From Peribacillus simplex (GTDB lineage: Bacteria; Bacillota; Bacilli; Bacillales; DSM-1321), in NCBI RefSeq assembly GCF_900156045.1, contig NZ_FTMX01000001.1, forward strand, positions 558,001 to 622,000: a stretch of DNA of 64,000 nucleotides, read 5' to 3'. A program made the position numbers and the translations under genes. The notes below the pieces were generated by a model that saw only the letters and a list, made by a program, of their open reading frames with translations, was not told the DNA's origin and did not search any database. Positions 9,111-19,669 of this stretch are shown here, piece after piece (positions within the stretch are counted from its first letter, which is position 1; every line of letters starts with the position of its first letter).

Positions 9111-9269
9111 CAAGTTTCGGGTTATTGCAGATGAGGGAGTTGTGTTAGACTTAACTTATCTGGATAATCCAGCGGCCGTTGTTGTGAAGGGCAGCGCTGG
9201 ATTCGTCCGTTTGGCATTGGAGAAGATGCGGCTTTTACATATAACGAGTTACAGCGAATTCTTTCTTAG
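9111..9269 (+). pseudogene. rph: 3' remnant of rph (RNase PH), frameshifted
   Basis: One frame reads DEGVVLDLTYLDNPAA and then VVVKGSAGFVR. The next frame continues FGIGEDAAFTYNELQRILS and a stop at 9267-9269. Together these line up with the C-terminal part of bacterial RNase PH: the stretch like LDL-Y-ED--A, then VV-TG-G-FVE, then GTGEEA-F---EL--LL. About five codons are lost after the paired alanines and the frame shifts after FVR. There is no start and no N-terminal two thirds. B. subtilis has rph between gerM and ysnA, which is exactly this place. The alignment is by memory of the family, so I keep some doubt. Confidence 0.66.
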
Positions 9270-9317
9270 CCCATAATGAGCTTCATGCCGATAAAATAAA
9301 AAAGGGTGAAATGAAAA

Positions 9318-9929
9318 ATGAAGACAGTTATCATTGCAACGAAAAATAAAGGGAAAGCCAAGGAGTTCGAAAGCTTACTCTCTGCAAAAGGATATGAAGT
9401 CAAAACACTTCTCGATGTACCGGATGCTCCTGATGTCGAGGAAACAGGAACGACTTTTGAAGAAAACGCGATCCTGAAGGCAGAGGCCATTGCCCATCAG
9501 CTAGGCCACTTTGTCATTGCTGATGATTCCGGATTGATTGTAGATGCATTGGAGGGCCGTCCTGGCGTATATTCTGCGCGCTATGCTGGAGAGTCCAAGA
9601 GTGATGAAGCAAACACGGAAAAAGTCCTCCGGGAGCTGGAAGGCGTGCCGAAAGAGGATAGGACGGCGAGATTTTATTGCGCCTTGGCGCTAGCGTCACC
9701 CAACCAGGAAACGATTACGGTATCGGGAACGATGGAAGGCTTGATTACAGAACAGCCTTCAGGAACGAATGGATTTGGTTATGATCCCATCTTTTTTGTT
9801 GAGGAACAGGGCAAAACAAACGCCGAATTGACAAAAGAGGAAAAAAACAAAATCAGCCACCGTGCCAACGCATTGAGAGCTCTGGATGAAAAACTTGATC
9901 CATTTCTAAAAAGGGAAGAAGGAATGTGA
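9318..9929 (+). CDS. rdgB: XTP/dITP diphosphatase (non-canonical purine NTP pyrophosphatase)
   Basis: This 203-residue Ham1/RdgB enzyme cleaves dITP, XTP and ITP to monophosphates and so keeps deaminated purines out of DNA and RNA. Motifs: [13 protein letters not shown] at the N-terminus, the acidic [14 protein letters not shown], the catalytic [14 protein letters not shown], and [11 protein letters not shown] near the C-terminus. AAGGGTGA lies upstream of the ATG. It corresponds to B. subtilis ysnA. The metallophosphatase gene that follows starts three bases after its stop. Confidence 0.95.
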   Translation: MKTVIIATKNKGKAKEFESLLSAKGYEVKTLLDVPDAPDVEETGTTFEENAILKAEAIAHQLGHFVIADDSGLIVDALEGRPGVYSARYAGESKSDEANTEKVLRELEGVPKEDRTARFYCALALASPNQETITVSGTMEGLITEQPSGTNGFGYDPIFFVEEQGKTNAELTKEEKNKISHRANALRALDEKLDPFLKREEGM

Positions 9930-9931
9930 CG

Positions 9932-10444
9932 ATGAAAGTGCTTATAATGAGTGACAGTCATGGCTTAACTCATGAAATCAGCATGATTGCCGACCGTCAT
10001 AAACAAGAGGTTGCTGCCATGATCCATTGCGGTGATTCAGAGTTGGAAAGAAATGACCCTCACATGTCGGAGTTCTTAGCCGTTCGTGGGAATTGTGACT
10101 ATGATTCGGCATATCCGAATGATATTGTCGAGACTATCGCAGGCAAGCGTTTCTTCCTTACGCATGGACACCTCTATAACATAAATATGACCTTGATGAA
10201 CCTATCATATAAAAGTGAAGAGACAGGGGCGGATATTATTTTCTTTGGCCATTCCCACGCTGCGGGTTCAGAATTGATTGACGGCAAGCTCTTCATCAAC
10301 CCGGGAAGCATACGGCAGCCGCGTGGACGAAAAGAGAAAACCTATGCCATTTTGGATATTGGAAATGACCAACTTGAAATCATCTTTTATGACCTTGAAG
10401 GAAAAATCGTTGAGGAACTAAGAAATGCTTATCAAATGGAATGA
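9932..10444 (+). CDS. ysnB: YfcE/MJ0936-family metallophosphoesterase, YsnB-like
   Basis: A 170-residue calcineurin-like phosphodiesterase with the full set of metal-binding motifs: MSDSHG, HCGDSE, RGNCD, LTHGH and FGHSH. The physiological substrate is not established; family members hydrolyse phosphodiesters with manganese. I chose the ATG at 9932, eight bases after GAAGGAA, over the GTG at 9926. It is probably co-transcribed with rdgB. Confidence 0.88.
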   Translation: MKVLIMSDSHGLTHEISMIADRHKQEVAAMIHCGDSELERNDPHMSEFLAVRGNCDYDSAYPNDIVETIAGKRFFLTHGHLYNINMTLMNLSYKSEETGADIIFFGHSHAAGSELIDGKLFINPGSIRQPRGRKEKTYAILDIGNDQLEIIFYDLEGKIVEELRNAYQME

Positions 10445-10455
10445 CTTCATGTATA

Positions 10456-10492
10456 ATGAACAGGAAGCGTTTTTCCCCGCTTCCTGGTTCAT
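10456..10492 (+). other. Inverted repeat after ysnB without T tract
   Basis: ATGAAC-AGGAAGCG pairs with CGCTTCCT-G-GTTCAT, about 14 base pairs with one bulged G and loop TTTTTCCC. The sequence that follows on either strand is not T-rich, so this is not a classical terminator. It may protect the ysnB mRNA 3' end. Confidence 0.5.
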
Positions 10493-10524
10493 AAAAAAAG
10501 AGAAAAACTTTTTTTGAAAAACCG

Positions 10525-10553
10525 TTGACTTTCTTTTGATATCCTACTATAAT
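10525..10553 (+). promoter_or_regulatory. Sigma-A promoter of tRNA-Arg
   Basis: TTGACT and a consensus TATAAT are separated by exactly 17 bases, about 60 bases upstream of the mature tRNA. Confidence 0.85.
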
Positions 10554-10617
10554 AAGAAGTGTCCTAAGGGAACAGTTAAGGTAATACATAAGTTTTACCG
10601 CAACTTATATCATAAAC

Positions 10618-10691
<74 letters not shown>

Positions 10692-10699
10692 CTAACTAA

Positions 10700-10734
10700 A
10701 AAAGCCAAAACCTTCTAAGGTTTTGGCTTTTTTT
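10700..10734 (+). terminator. Terminator after tRNA-Arg
   Basis: AAAGCCAAAACCTT pairs with AAGGTTTTGGCTTT around a two-base loop, then a run of T. Confidence 0.92.
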
Positions 10735-10882
10735 CTTTTTTGAGCTTTATAAGTTAATGAGGGTAATTTCGATTCGCATCCTTTTATAATGTTCGCATAA
10801 TGATAAGATGTTTTTTATTTCATATTTATCGCAGGTGGATGACCTTTTATGTCGAACTTGTTATAAATAAGGAGATGTTTCG

Positions 10883-11083
10883 ATGAATAAAGATAAATTA
10901 TTCAAGTTCATTCAAACTTCCACTCGGGGCAATTTCTTCTCAGTCGAAATAACCGAAGGTGGAACTGAAGTGGTCCAATTAGCCAAGGAGTTAGAAAAAG
11001 AAGGAAGAATCAAGTTGAGGGAATGCGCACGAAAAGAACAAGGTGTTTATCTGGAAGGAATACTTAAGTTTGTGCCAAGCTAA
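10883..11083 (+). CDS. Small protein of unknown function (66 aa)
   Basis: A strong ribosome binding site (AAGGAGATG at 10869-10877) precedes ATG at good spacing, and a terminator follows, so this looks like a real single-gene unit. The product is highly charged (start MNKDKLFKFIQTSTRG), with a predicted helix from ELEKEGRIKLREC. It has no signal peptide, no membrane segment and a single cysteine. I do not recognise a family. It opens the accessory strip downstream of the tRNA. Confidence 0.68.
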   Translation: MNKDKLFKFIQTSTRGNFFSVEITEGGTEVVQLAKELEKEGRIKLRECARKEQGVYLEGILKFVPS

Positions 11084-11120
11084 TACTTAATGAGCTCTAA
11101 CGAAATTTCATATGACAGAA

Positions 11121-11150
11121 AAAAGGCATCCATGATCGGATGCCTTTTTT
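11121..11150 (+). terminator. Terminator after the 66-aa gene
   Basis: GGCATCC and GGATGCC pair around ATGATC, flanked by A's before and T's after. It could work in both directions. Confidence 0.9.
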
Positions 11151-11219
11151 CTATATCTGATTCTATTTAATCTTTTTTATGATCTCAGGTTGCTGGAGTT
11201 ATAAAAAACAGGAAAAACA

Positions 11220-11248
11220 TTGACATAAAGCAAACAAATTAATATTAT
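11220..11248 (+). promoter_or_regulatory. Sigma-A promoter of the DUF2087/GIY-YIG pair
   Basis: TTGACA is a perfect -35. TATTAT matches five of six -10 bases, and the spacer is 17. The ATG lies about 40 bases downstream. Such a good match suggests the pair is expressed in growing cells. Confidence 0.75.
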
Positions 11249-11288
11249 GTTTATTATATTATAAACTTTTTAGGGAAGTGTTTGTTTA

Positions 11289-12044
11289 ATGAAGGATGCT
11301 GAAATGTTTTGGAGCGCATCTCAGGATGAGCTTAAACAAGGGTATATCGAAGGTGAGAATCAATATGTTTGTTTGCTGTGTGGAAATGCAATTGAAAAGG
11401 GGATCGTATACCCGAAAGATGGGGTTCTTTATGAAGCAAAGAGGTATATGGGAATTCATATTGAACATGCACACCGCTCCGTTTTCGATTACTTGATTGA
11501 TCTCGATAAAAAACTTACGGGTCTCACGGACCATCAAAATCGCCTGCTTCGCCTTTTTTACCAAGGGAAGAATGATGCTGAGGTTCAGGAGGAAATGGGA
11601 ATTGGGAGTCCTTCCACCATTAGGAACCATCGCTTTGTGTTGAAAGAGAAAGAGCGTCAGGCTAAGTTGTTTTTAGCCTTGATGGAACTTTTGAAAGATA
11701 AAGATGAACATGCGCCGGCATTCATCCCGCTTCATCAAAAGGCAAGGATGGTCGATGATCGTTATAACGTTACCGAGGATGAAAAGGTGGCTGTACTGAA
11801 AAAATACTTCCCTAAAGGCAGTCAGGATACATTAAAGTCTTTCCCGCCAAAGGAAAAACAAAGACTGATCATTCTCCAAGAAATTATCAACCGATTTGAA
11901 AAAGAGCGGAAATACGAAGAGAAAGAAATTAATCAAATATTGGGTGCCGTTTATCCTGATCATGTTCTATTGAGAAGATATTTAATAGAATATGGATTCT
12001 TGGATAGAAAGGCTGATGGGAGCCAATATTGGCTGAAGAAATGA
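11289..12044 (+). CDS. DUF2087-domain transcriptional regulator with N-terminal zinc-knuckle-like motif
   Basis: Three parts can be seen in these 251 residues. Residues about 25-65 hold VCLLCGNAIEKG and, later, GIHIEHAH, a C-x2-C ... H-x3-H spacing that could bind zinc. Residues about 80-125 look like a sigma-70-region-4 or LuxR-type helix-turn-helix (LTDHQNRLLRLFYQGK, then EVQEEMGIGSPSTIRNHRF). The C-terminal third is a DUF2087 domain (KYFPKGSQDTLKSFPPKEKQ ... VLLRRYLIEYGFLDR). Together they suggest a DNA-binding regulator. The target and signal are unknown. The GIY-YIG gene follows after 18 bases, behind a ribosome binding site. Confidence 0.78.
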   Translation: MKDAEMFWSASQDELKQGYIEGENQYVCLLCGNAIEKGIVYPKDGVLYEAKRYMGIHIEHAHRSVFDYLIDLDKKLTGLTDHQNRLLRLFYQGKNDAEVQEEMGIGSPSTIRNHRFVLKEKERQAKLFLALMELLKDKDEHAPAFIPLHQKARMVDDRYNVTEDEKVAVLKKYFPKGSQDTLKSFPPKEKQRLIILQEIINRFEKERKYEEKEINQILGAVYPDHVLLRRYLIEYGFLDRKADGSQYWLKK

Positions 12045-12062
12045 TGACTGGAGGCGAGAAAT

Positions 12063-12419
12063 ATGGATCGTAAAAAAGAATTGAAGCAATTATATAAAGA
12101 AACGAAAGTTGAAGCAGGTGTATATCAAATAAGAAATACGGTAAATAATAAAGTCTTTATCGGAAGCACCAGGAATTTAAAGACGTTGAAGGGGAAACAA
12201 TTTGAATTGGAAATCGGAACAAACACGAATAAAGTGCTGCAAGGTGAGTGGAACGAATATGGGAAAGATGCTTTTTCTTTTGAGGTACTGCAGGTATTGA
12301 AACCGAAAGAAACAGGTTTTTTTGATGCTAAACGGGAATTGAAAAAACTTGAAGAAGAGTGGCTGGAAAAAATACAGCCGTACGAAGAACGGGGATACAA
12401 TAGAATGAAATCCAACTGA
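12063..12419 (+). CDS. GIY-YIG domain protein
   Basis: The 118-residue protein has a GIY-YIG fold signature in modified form. GVY (residues about 19-21) is followed after ten residues by FIG, then STRNL with the conserved Arg. A Glu-rich helix (KLEEEWLEKIQ) could carry the metal-binding Glu. The second catalytic Tyr is thus Phe. GIY-YIG enzymes cut DNA, but small bacterial members of this branch have no assigned role that I know of. GGAGG precedes the ATG and the gene lies 18 bases after the DUF2087 regulator, so both form one operon. Confidence 0.76.
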   Translation: MDRKKELKQLYKETKVEAGVYQIRNTVNNKVFIGSTRNLKTLKGKQFELEIGTNTNKVLQGEWNEYGKDAFSFEVLQVLKPKETGFFDAKRELKKLEEEWLEKIQPYEERGYNRMKSN

Positions 12420-12612
12420 CTTGTTTGAAGCCTTTAGAGATTCTCCACGATTCCCGCCTCCTGGTTATTGGCGGTTCCTTTATCCCTTTGGAGGGTGGGG
12501 ATTGGTCTCCTGATACACGGAATTGCCACCCTTTGCACAAGGGAAGAAGAAAAATAAACGAATGTATGGAAAAGGATAAAAAAAGGCTGGGTTTGGGCGT
12601 GTTCGAAACAGG

Positions 12613-12636
12613 GAGTCATTTATGGCTCTTTTTTTT
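12613..12636 (+). terminator. Terminator-like hairpin in the 345-base gap 12420-12764
   Basis: GAGTCA and TGGCTC (one U-G pair) around TTTA run into eight T's. It could end the DUF2087/GIY-YIG transcript. I saw nothing else supportable in this gap: the open frame 12425-12652 has no ribosome binding site and runs through this hairpin. Confidence 0.55.
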
Positions 12637-12764
12637 GCGTGAAGATAATTAGGGGATCTCACTTGTTGTTAGTTTTTAAATGGTTTAAGCTAGTATTGAG
12701 GGAACTTTTTAAAATAAGGGAAAACCAGGGACCTTCACTAAATAATTAATTTTAGGAGTTGCGA

Positions 12765-12938
12765 ATGAAAAAAATAGGATGGGCCATAACGGGGATAGGA
12801 GCAATCGTTGCGCTGGGGGCATTGCTTTATCCTTTGAATGTCATTGATAAAACACTATGTATATATTTATTGCTCGGCGGTGCAGGGCTAATGTTTGTGG
12901 GGTCTATGTTCAGGGCATTTCGGCTACTGAAAAGATGA
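12765..12938 (+). CDS. Small two-segment membrane protein (57 aa)
   Basis: ATG follows TTAGGAGTT at proper spacing. The peptide begins MKKIGWAITGIGAIVALGAL and has two hydrophobic stretches (about residues 4-22 and 30-48) with a basic C-terminus FRAFRLLKR. Codon use resembles the neighbours. I do not recognise a family. It lies 41 bases before the DUF202 gene and may be co-transcribed with it. Confidence 0.58.
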   Translation: MKKIGWAITGIGAIVALGALLYPLNVIDKTLCIYLLLGGAGLMFVGSMFRAFRLLKR

Positions 12939-12979
12939 TTTTTTAGGATTGATCAAAATCGTGCGATTAAGGTGATGAC

Positions 12980-13339
12980 ATGGAGAAAGACCAATTGAAA
13001 TATGCCCAGCAGCATCTTGCTAATGAACGCACCTTCTTAGCATGGATAAGAACGGTGATTGCGATAGTGGGGGTTGGTTTTCTGGCGACAAGCCTGCATT
13101 TTACGATTGGTGTGCATCGGGATGACCGGATTGACTTGATCAGTATCGTGCTGGGGATGTTTACGTGTGCCTTGGGCCTTGTGATTACAGTTCTGGCGAC
13201 ATTCGGTTATCTTCAGAAGAAGCGGCAAATCAATGAAGGGACGTTCCGGCCTTCAAGTGCGCACGTAATTCTGATCGCTGTTTTTATGGTCGTATTGTTA
13301 TCGATGATCATTTTATATTTTGTTTTCATAAAAGTTTAA
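12980..13339 (+). CDS. DUF202/YidH-family inner membrane protein
   Basis: This 119-residue protein shows the DUF202 signature LANERTFLAWIRT near residue 13 followed by three membrane segments (about 21-43, 52-74 and 91-115). The family is widespread, with eukaryotic relatives in VTC complexes, but bacterial YidH proteins have no proven function. AAGGTGATG precedes the ATG. A terminator overlaps the stop codon. Confidence 0.85.
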   Translation: MEKDQLKYAQQHLANERTFLAWIRTVIAIVGVGFLATSLHFTIGVHRDDRIDLISIVLGMFTCALGLVITVLATFGYLQKKRQINEGTFRPSSAHVILIAVFMVVLLSMIILYFVFIKV

Positions 13340-13369
13340 AACTGTCCTAACCTATAGGGCAGTTTTTTT
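13338..13369 (+). terminator. Terminator overlapping the stop of the DUF202 gene
   Basis: AAAACTGTCCTA pairs with TAGGGCAGTTTT (one G-U), then T's. Confidence 0.88.
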
Positions 13370-13757
13370 AGTTTCTACTATTATATACTTATTCTTACAT
13401 CATCACGGAAAGATTTCTTCCATTAAGTGAAAGCTATCAAAAAACGAAAGCTTGAAAAACGATGTATTTCATTTGGGTTTGAAAGAGTAATTAAAACCTT
13501 TTAAAAATAAATTCATTCAGTATTTTACACGTCACCCATGGAAAAACTTAGTTTTTACCGGAAGGGAATATCAGCCGCAAGGAAAAGAACGATCAAGTTT
13601 TGTCTTTTGCCTTCCTTGAAAAAATAATGAACAGCCATCATCAGTTTGTAAATAAACTTCACATGGTTAATGCTAGCTTTAAAACTCTTGGAAGTACTTT
13701 ACTTCATTCAATTTCGTTTACGTTTTAAATATTTGTTTAATTTCCATTTTGTGAGAT
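13370..13757. other. About 390 bases without a recognisable gene
   Basis: The stretch is A/T-rich, and no frame with a ribosome binding site was found on either strand. The only structure noted is a long imperfect hairpin near 13577-13617 (CAAGGA-AAAGA against TCTTT-TGCCT-TCCTTG). It has no T tract. Confidence 0.4.
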
Positions 13758-13762
13758 ATGAT
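13733..13762 (+). promoter_or_regulatory. Candidate promoter of the small acetyltransferase gene
   Basis: TTGTTT and TATGAT with an 18-base spacer lie just upstream of the AAGGAGGT ribosome binding site. Confidence 0.35.
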
Positions 13763-13790
13763 AAAGAGGAACTATAAGGAGGTCATCAAG

Positions 13791-14066
13791 ATGGTGGATA
13801 TCAAAAAAGGTGAAAGTTCTTTTTTTGTCGAAGAATCTGGTGAGAAACTAGCGGAAATCACATTCTTTAAATCAGGTGATGATGAAATCACGGTCGATCA
13901 TACCGTTGTTTCTGACAAGCTTCGCGGGCAAAAGGTAGGAAATGCCCTTGTTGAAAAGGTGATAGGGTTCGCAAGGGAGGAAAAACTGAAAATTGTTCCG
14001 GTATGTTCGTTCGTTCAAAAACAATTTGAAAAAAATGCAGAATACGAGGATGTATTGGCTAAATGA
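13791..14066 (+). CDS. Small GNAT-fold N-acetyltransferase-like protein (COG2388 type)
   Basis: These 91 residues form the minimal GNAT fold of the YidJ/YjdJ type. VDHTVVSDKLRGQKVGNALV is the acyl-CoA-binding loop with the R-G-Q-x-V-G pattern, and VIGFAREEKLKIVPVCSFV completes the core, ending with the conserved Cys and Phe. The substrate is unknown. AAGGAGGT at 13776-13783 fixes the ATG at 13791; the longer frame from 13758 runs through the promoter and the ribosome binding site. It stands alone between two terminators. Confidence 0.85.
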   Translation: MVDIKKGESSFFVEESGEKLAEITFFKSGDDEITVDHTVVSDKLRGQKVGNALVEKVIGFAREEKLKIVPVCSFVQKQFEKNAEYEDVLAK

Positions 14067-14072
14067 ACCAAA

Positions 14073-14128
14073 GGGCTGGACCAGGGGATGAGTAATATCA
14101 CCTGTGTTCAGCCCTCTGTCTTTTTTTG
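14073..14128 (+). terminator. Terminator after the acetyltransferase gene
   Basis: A long interrupted stem (GGGCTG ... CCAGG ... GAT against ATC ... CCTG ... CAGCCC) is followed by TCTGTC and seven T's. Confidence 0.72.
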
Positions 14129-14294
14129 GATAATCTTCACCTCCGCAATTTGAGAAAATCATTACTGGTGGCTGGCATCATGTGGGTAGTGCGAGGATAT
14201 TTTTAGTGGAGAAGTTTAATGTAATGGGGCAGTTGAAGTTTTTTTAATTAAAAATTGAAAAAACTTTTTTTTGTAGAATGTGGTCATGATAGGT

Positions 14295-14310
14295 ATGTAA
14301 GCGTATACAA
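14295..14310. promoter_or_regulatory. cre site (CcpA binding) upstream of ilvB
   Basis: ATGTAAGCGTATACAA fits the cre consensus WTGNAARCGNWWWCAW at every position. It lies about 85-90 bases before the predicted transcription start. In B. subtilis CcpA activates the ilv-leu operon from an upstream cre at about this distance, so activation by carbon excess is the likely role here. Confidence 0.78.
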
Positions 14311-14327
14311 CAAATCTTTCAATTTGG

Positions 14328-14342
14328 AATTATCAAAAAATT
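14328..14342. promoter_or_regulatory. Candidate CodY box upstream of ilvB
   Basis: AATTATCAAAAAATT matches 13 of 15 positions of the CodY motif AATTTTCWGAAAATT and ends 12 bases before the -35. CodY represses ilv-leu in B. subtilis when branched-chain amino acids and GTP are plentiful. Confidence 0.5.
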
Positions 14343-14354
14343 TCAAAAAACCTG

Positions 14355-14383
14355 TTGACTACTACCTTAAATACACGTAAGAT
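14355..14383 (+). promoter_or_regulatory. Sigma-A promoter of the ilv-leu operon
   Basis: TTGACT and TAAGAT are spaced by 17 bases. It sits between the CodY/cre sites and the T-box leader. Confidence 0.65.
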
Positions 14384-14389
14384 AATCAC

Positions 14390-14736
14390 AAATACAAGAC
14401 ATCAAACATAAGCGTTTCAAAAAATGTGAATAATGCGAAAAGCATTGAAGAGGATAAGTAGTCTTTTAAAAAGGCAGTCACAGAGAGCCGGGTAGCTGAG
14501 AGCCGGTATTGTCCCAAAAGATGAACTCACCTTGGAGTTTCAGCTTGAACGTCAGACTAGTAGGGCTGAACGGGTGCGTACCAGTACCCGTTACCAAAAC
14601 AGAGAATAGTGTAGGCTATTCAAAGTGCGCATGGAGTTTCATGCGAAAAAGGGTGGTACCGTGGAGTGGCTCATCAAGCCTTTTCACCCCTTTAACTTGC
14701 CGAGTGCAAGTACATTTGGGGTGAAAAGGCTTTTTT
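14390..14736 (+). ncRNA. T-box leader of ilvB, leucine type
   Basis: A long structured leader ends in the T-box core AAAAAGGGTGGTACCGTGG (14646-14663) and a terminator, AAGCCTTTTCACCCC against GGGGTGAAAAGGCTT plus T's (14677-14736). The specifier loop appears to be GAACTCACC with CTC (Leu) at 14526-14528. The variable base in TGGTACC is T, which pairs with discriminator A, as in tRNA-Leu. Uncharged tRNA-Leu should favour the antiterminator and let transcription enter ilvB. The start coordinate is estimated from the promoter. Confidence 0.9.
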
Positions 14737-14809
14737 GTATGCTTAAAAAGCTGAAAATTCTGAATCTTAGGAAAACATTTAGTGGAAAAGTGAAGGAGGT
14801 TTTTACGAA

Positions 14810-16525
14810 ATGACACAAAAGTCAGTTGTTGCTGATCGGAAGAGTGGAAAGACACATTATAGTGGAGCCGAATTTCTGCTGGATGCATTGAAAAAGGAAA
14901 ATGTTGAAGTCATCTTTGGTTATCCGGGTGGATCTGTATTGCCGATTTATGACAAGCTTTACAGTTCAGAACTTTTTCATATTTTGACAAGGCACGAACA
15001 AGGTGCGATTCATGCAGCCGAAGGATACGCCAGGATTACCGGCAAGCCGGGGGTGGTCATAGTCACATCCGGTCCAGGGGCAACGAACATTGTCACCGGT
15101 TTGGCTGATGCAATGATTGACTCTTTACCGCTTGTGGTAATTTCGGGTCAGGTTGCTACCAGTGTAATTGGTTCGGATGCTTTCCAGGAAGCTGATGTAC
15201 TGGGGATCACTACCCCGATTACAAAACATAACTATCAGGTGAGGAAGCCGGAAGACCTTCCGCGCATTATAAAAGAAGCTTTTTATATCGCTTCAAGCGG
15301 CCGCCCCGGTCCAGTATTAATCGATATACCTAAGGATATGGCCATTATAGAAGGTGAATCGACGGATAAGGAGCCAGAAATGGATCTCCCTGGCTATCAG
15401 CCGACGACCAAGCCTAATTACTTACAAATCAGAAAGCTTGTTGAAGCCGTAAGCGGAGCGAAAAGACCGGTCATTCTTGCAGGGGCAGGAGTCCTGCATG
15501 CAAAGGCCTCCCATCTATTAAAGGAATATGTCGAGCAGCAAGGCATTCCTGTCGTCCACACTTTATTGGGCCTTGGAGGCTTTCCGGCCGAACATCCTCT
15601 CTTTATCGGAATGGGTGGTATGCATGGCTGCTATGCAGCAAACATGGCGTTATCGAAATGTGATCTATTAATCAATATCGGTGCCAGGTTCGATGATCGA
15701 TTGACTGGGAATCTAGCGAAATTCGCACAGCATGCAACAGTGGCCCATATCGATATTGATCCAGCGGAAATCGGTAAAAATGTTCAGACAAAAATTCCGG
15801 TCGTCGGAAGTGCCAAGGAAGCACTGGCGGAGTTGATTACGCAAAATGGCAAGAAACCGGAAATTGATGTATGGACAACGCAGCTGACGGCATGGAATGA
15901 AGAGTTCCCATTGCGTTATACACATGAAGAAGGCGTACTGAAACCTCAGCGTGTCATCCAGATGCTTCATGAAAAAACGAATGGGGAGGCCATTGTTACG
16001 ACGGATGTTGGGCAGCATCAAATGTGGGCAGCGCAGTACTATCCGTTTAACAAACCGAATTCATGGGTCACTTCCGGTGGATTGGGGACGATGGGCTTTG
16101 GCTTACCTTCGGCTCTCGGAGCGCAACTGGCGAATCCGAAAGCGACGGTGCTTTCCATTTCGGGGGATGGCGGATTCCAGATGTGCCTGCAGGAACTTTC
16201 GGTCATTGCCGAAATGAATCTGCCAATCAAGATCATCATCGTCAACAACGGGGCACTCGGGATGGTAAGACAGTGGCAGGAACTCTTTCATGATAACCGT
16301 TTCTCACACAGTATTTTTCAATCGCATCCGGATTTCGTGAAATTGGCCGATGCTTATGGAATTCGAGGATACAAAGTGACGACGGAGGAAGAGGCAAGCA
16401 ACTGCCTGGATGCAGCGTTAAAGACTGATGGTCCGGTGTTGATTGATTTCCGTGTAAAACAAAACGAAAATGTCTTCCCGATGGTAGCACAAGGAAAAGG
16501 GCTTGATGAAATGGAAGGAGTTTAA
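14810..16525 (+). CDS. ilvB: Acetolactate synthase large (catalytic) subunit
   Basis: Joins two pyruvates, or pyruvate and 2-oxobutyrate, to give the acetohydroxy acids for valine, leucine and isoleucine. The 571 residues show [15 protein letters not shown], the catalytic Glu in [22 protein letters not shown], and the thiamine-diphosphate motif [15 protein letters not shown] ... [12 protein letters not shown]. Active-site features are those of the anabolic, FAD-containing enzyme. GAAGGAGG precedes the ATG. It is first in a seven-gene operon behind the T-box. Confidence 0.97.
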   Translation: MTQKSVVADRKSGKTHYSGAEFLLDALKKENVEVIFGYPGGSVLPIYDKLYSSELFHILTRHEQGAIHAAEGYARITGKPGVVIVTSGPGATNIVTGLADAMIDSLPLVVISGQVATSVIGSDAFQEADVLGITTPITKHNYQVRKPEDLPRIIKEAFYIASSGRPGPVLIDIPKDMAIIEGESTDKEPEMDLPGYQPTTKPNYLQIRKLVEAVSGAKRPVILAGAGVLHAKASHLLKEYVEQQGIPVVHTLLGLGGFPAEHPLFIGMGGMHGCYAANMALSKCDLLINIGARFDDRLTGNLAKFAQHATVAHIDIDPAEIGKNVQTKIPVVGSAKEALAELITQNGKKPEIDVWTTQLTAWNEEFPLRYTHEEGVLKPQRVIQMLHEKTNGEAIVTTDVGQHQMWAAQYYPFNKPNSWVTSGGLGTMGFGLPSALGAQLANPKATVLSISGDGGFQMCLQELSVIAEMNLPIKIIIVNNGALGMVRQWQELFHDNRFSHSIFQSHPDFVKLADAYGIRGYKVTTEEEASNCLDAALKTDGPVLIDFRVKQNENVFPMVAQGKGLDEMEGV

Positions 16526-16528
16526 TCA

Positions 16529-19654
<3,126 letters not shown>

Positions 19655-19669
19655 GAAGGGGAGATTTCG

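Noticed and set aside
12425..12652. 75-codon open frame after the GIY-YIG gene
   Set aside because: No ribosome binding site, unlikely composition, and it runs through a terminator-like hairpin.
14509..14888. Several open frames on both strands before ilvB
   Set aside because: They lie inside the T-box leader, whose core and terminator explain the sequence.
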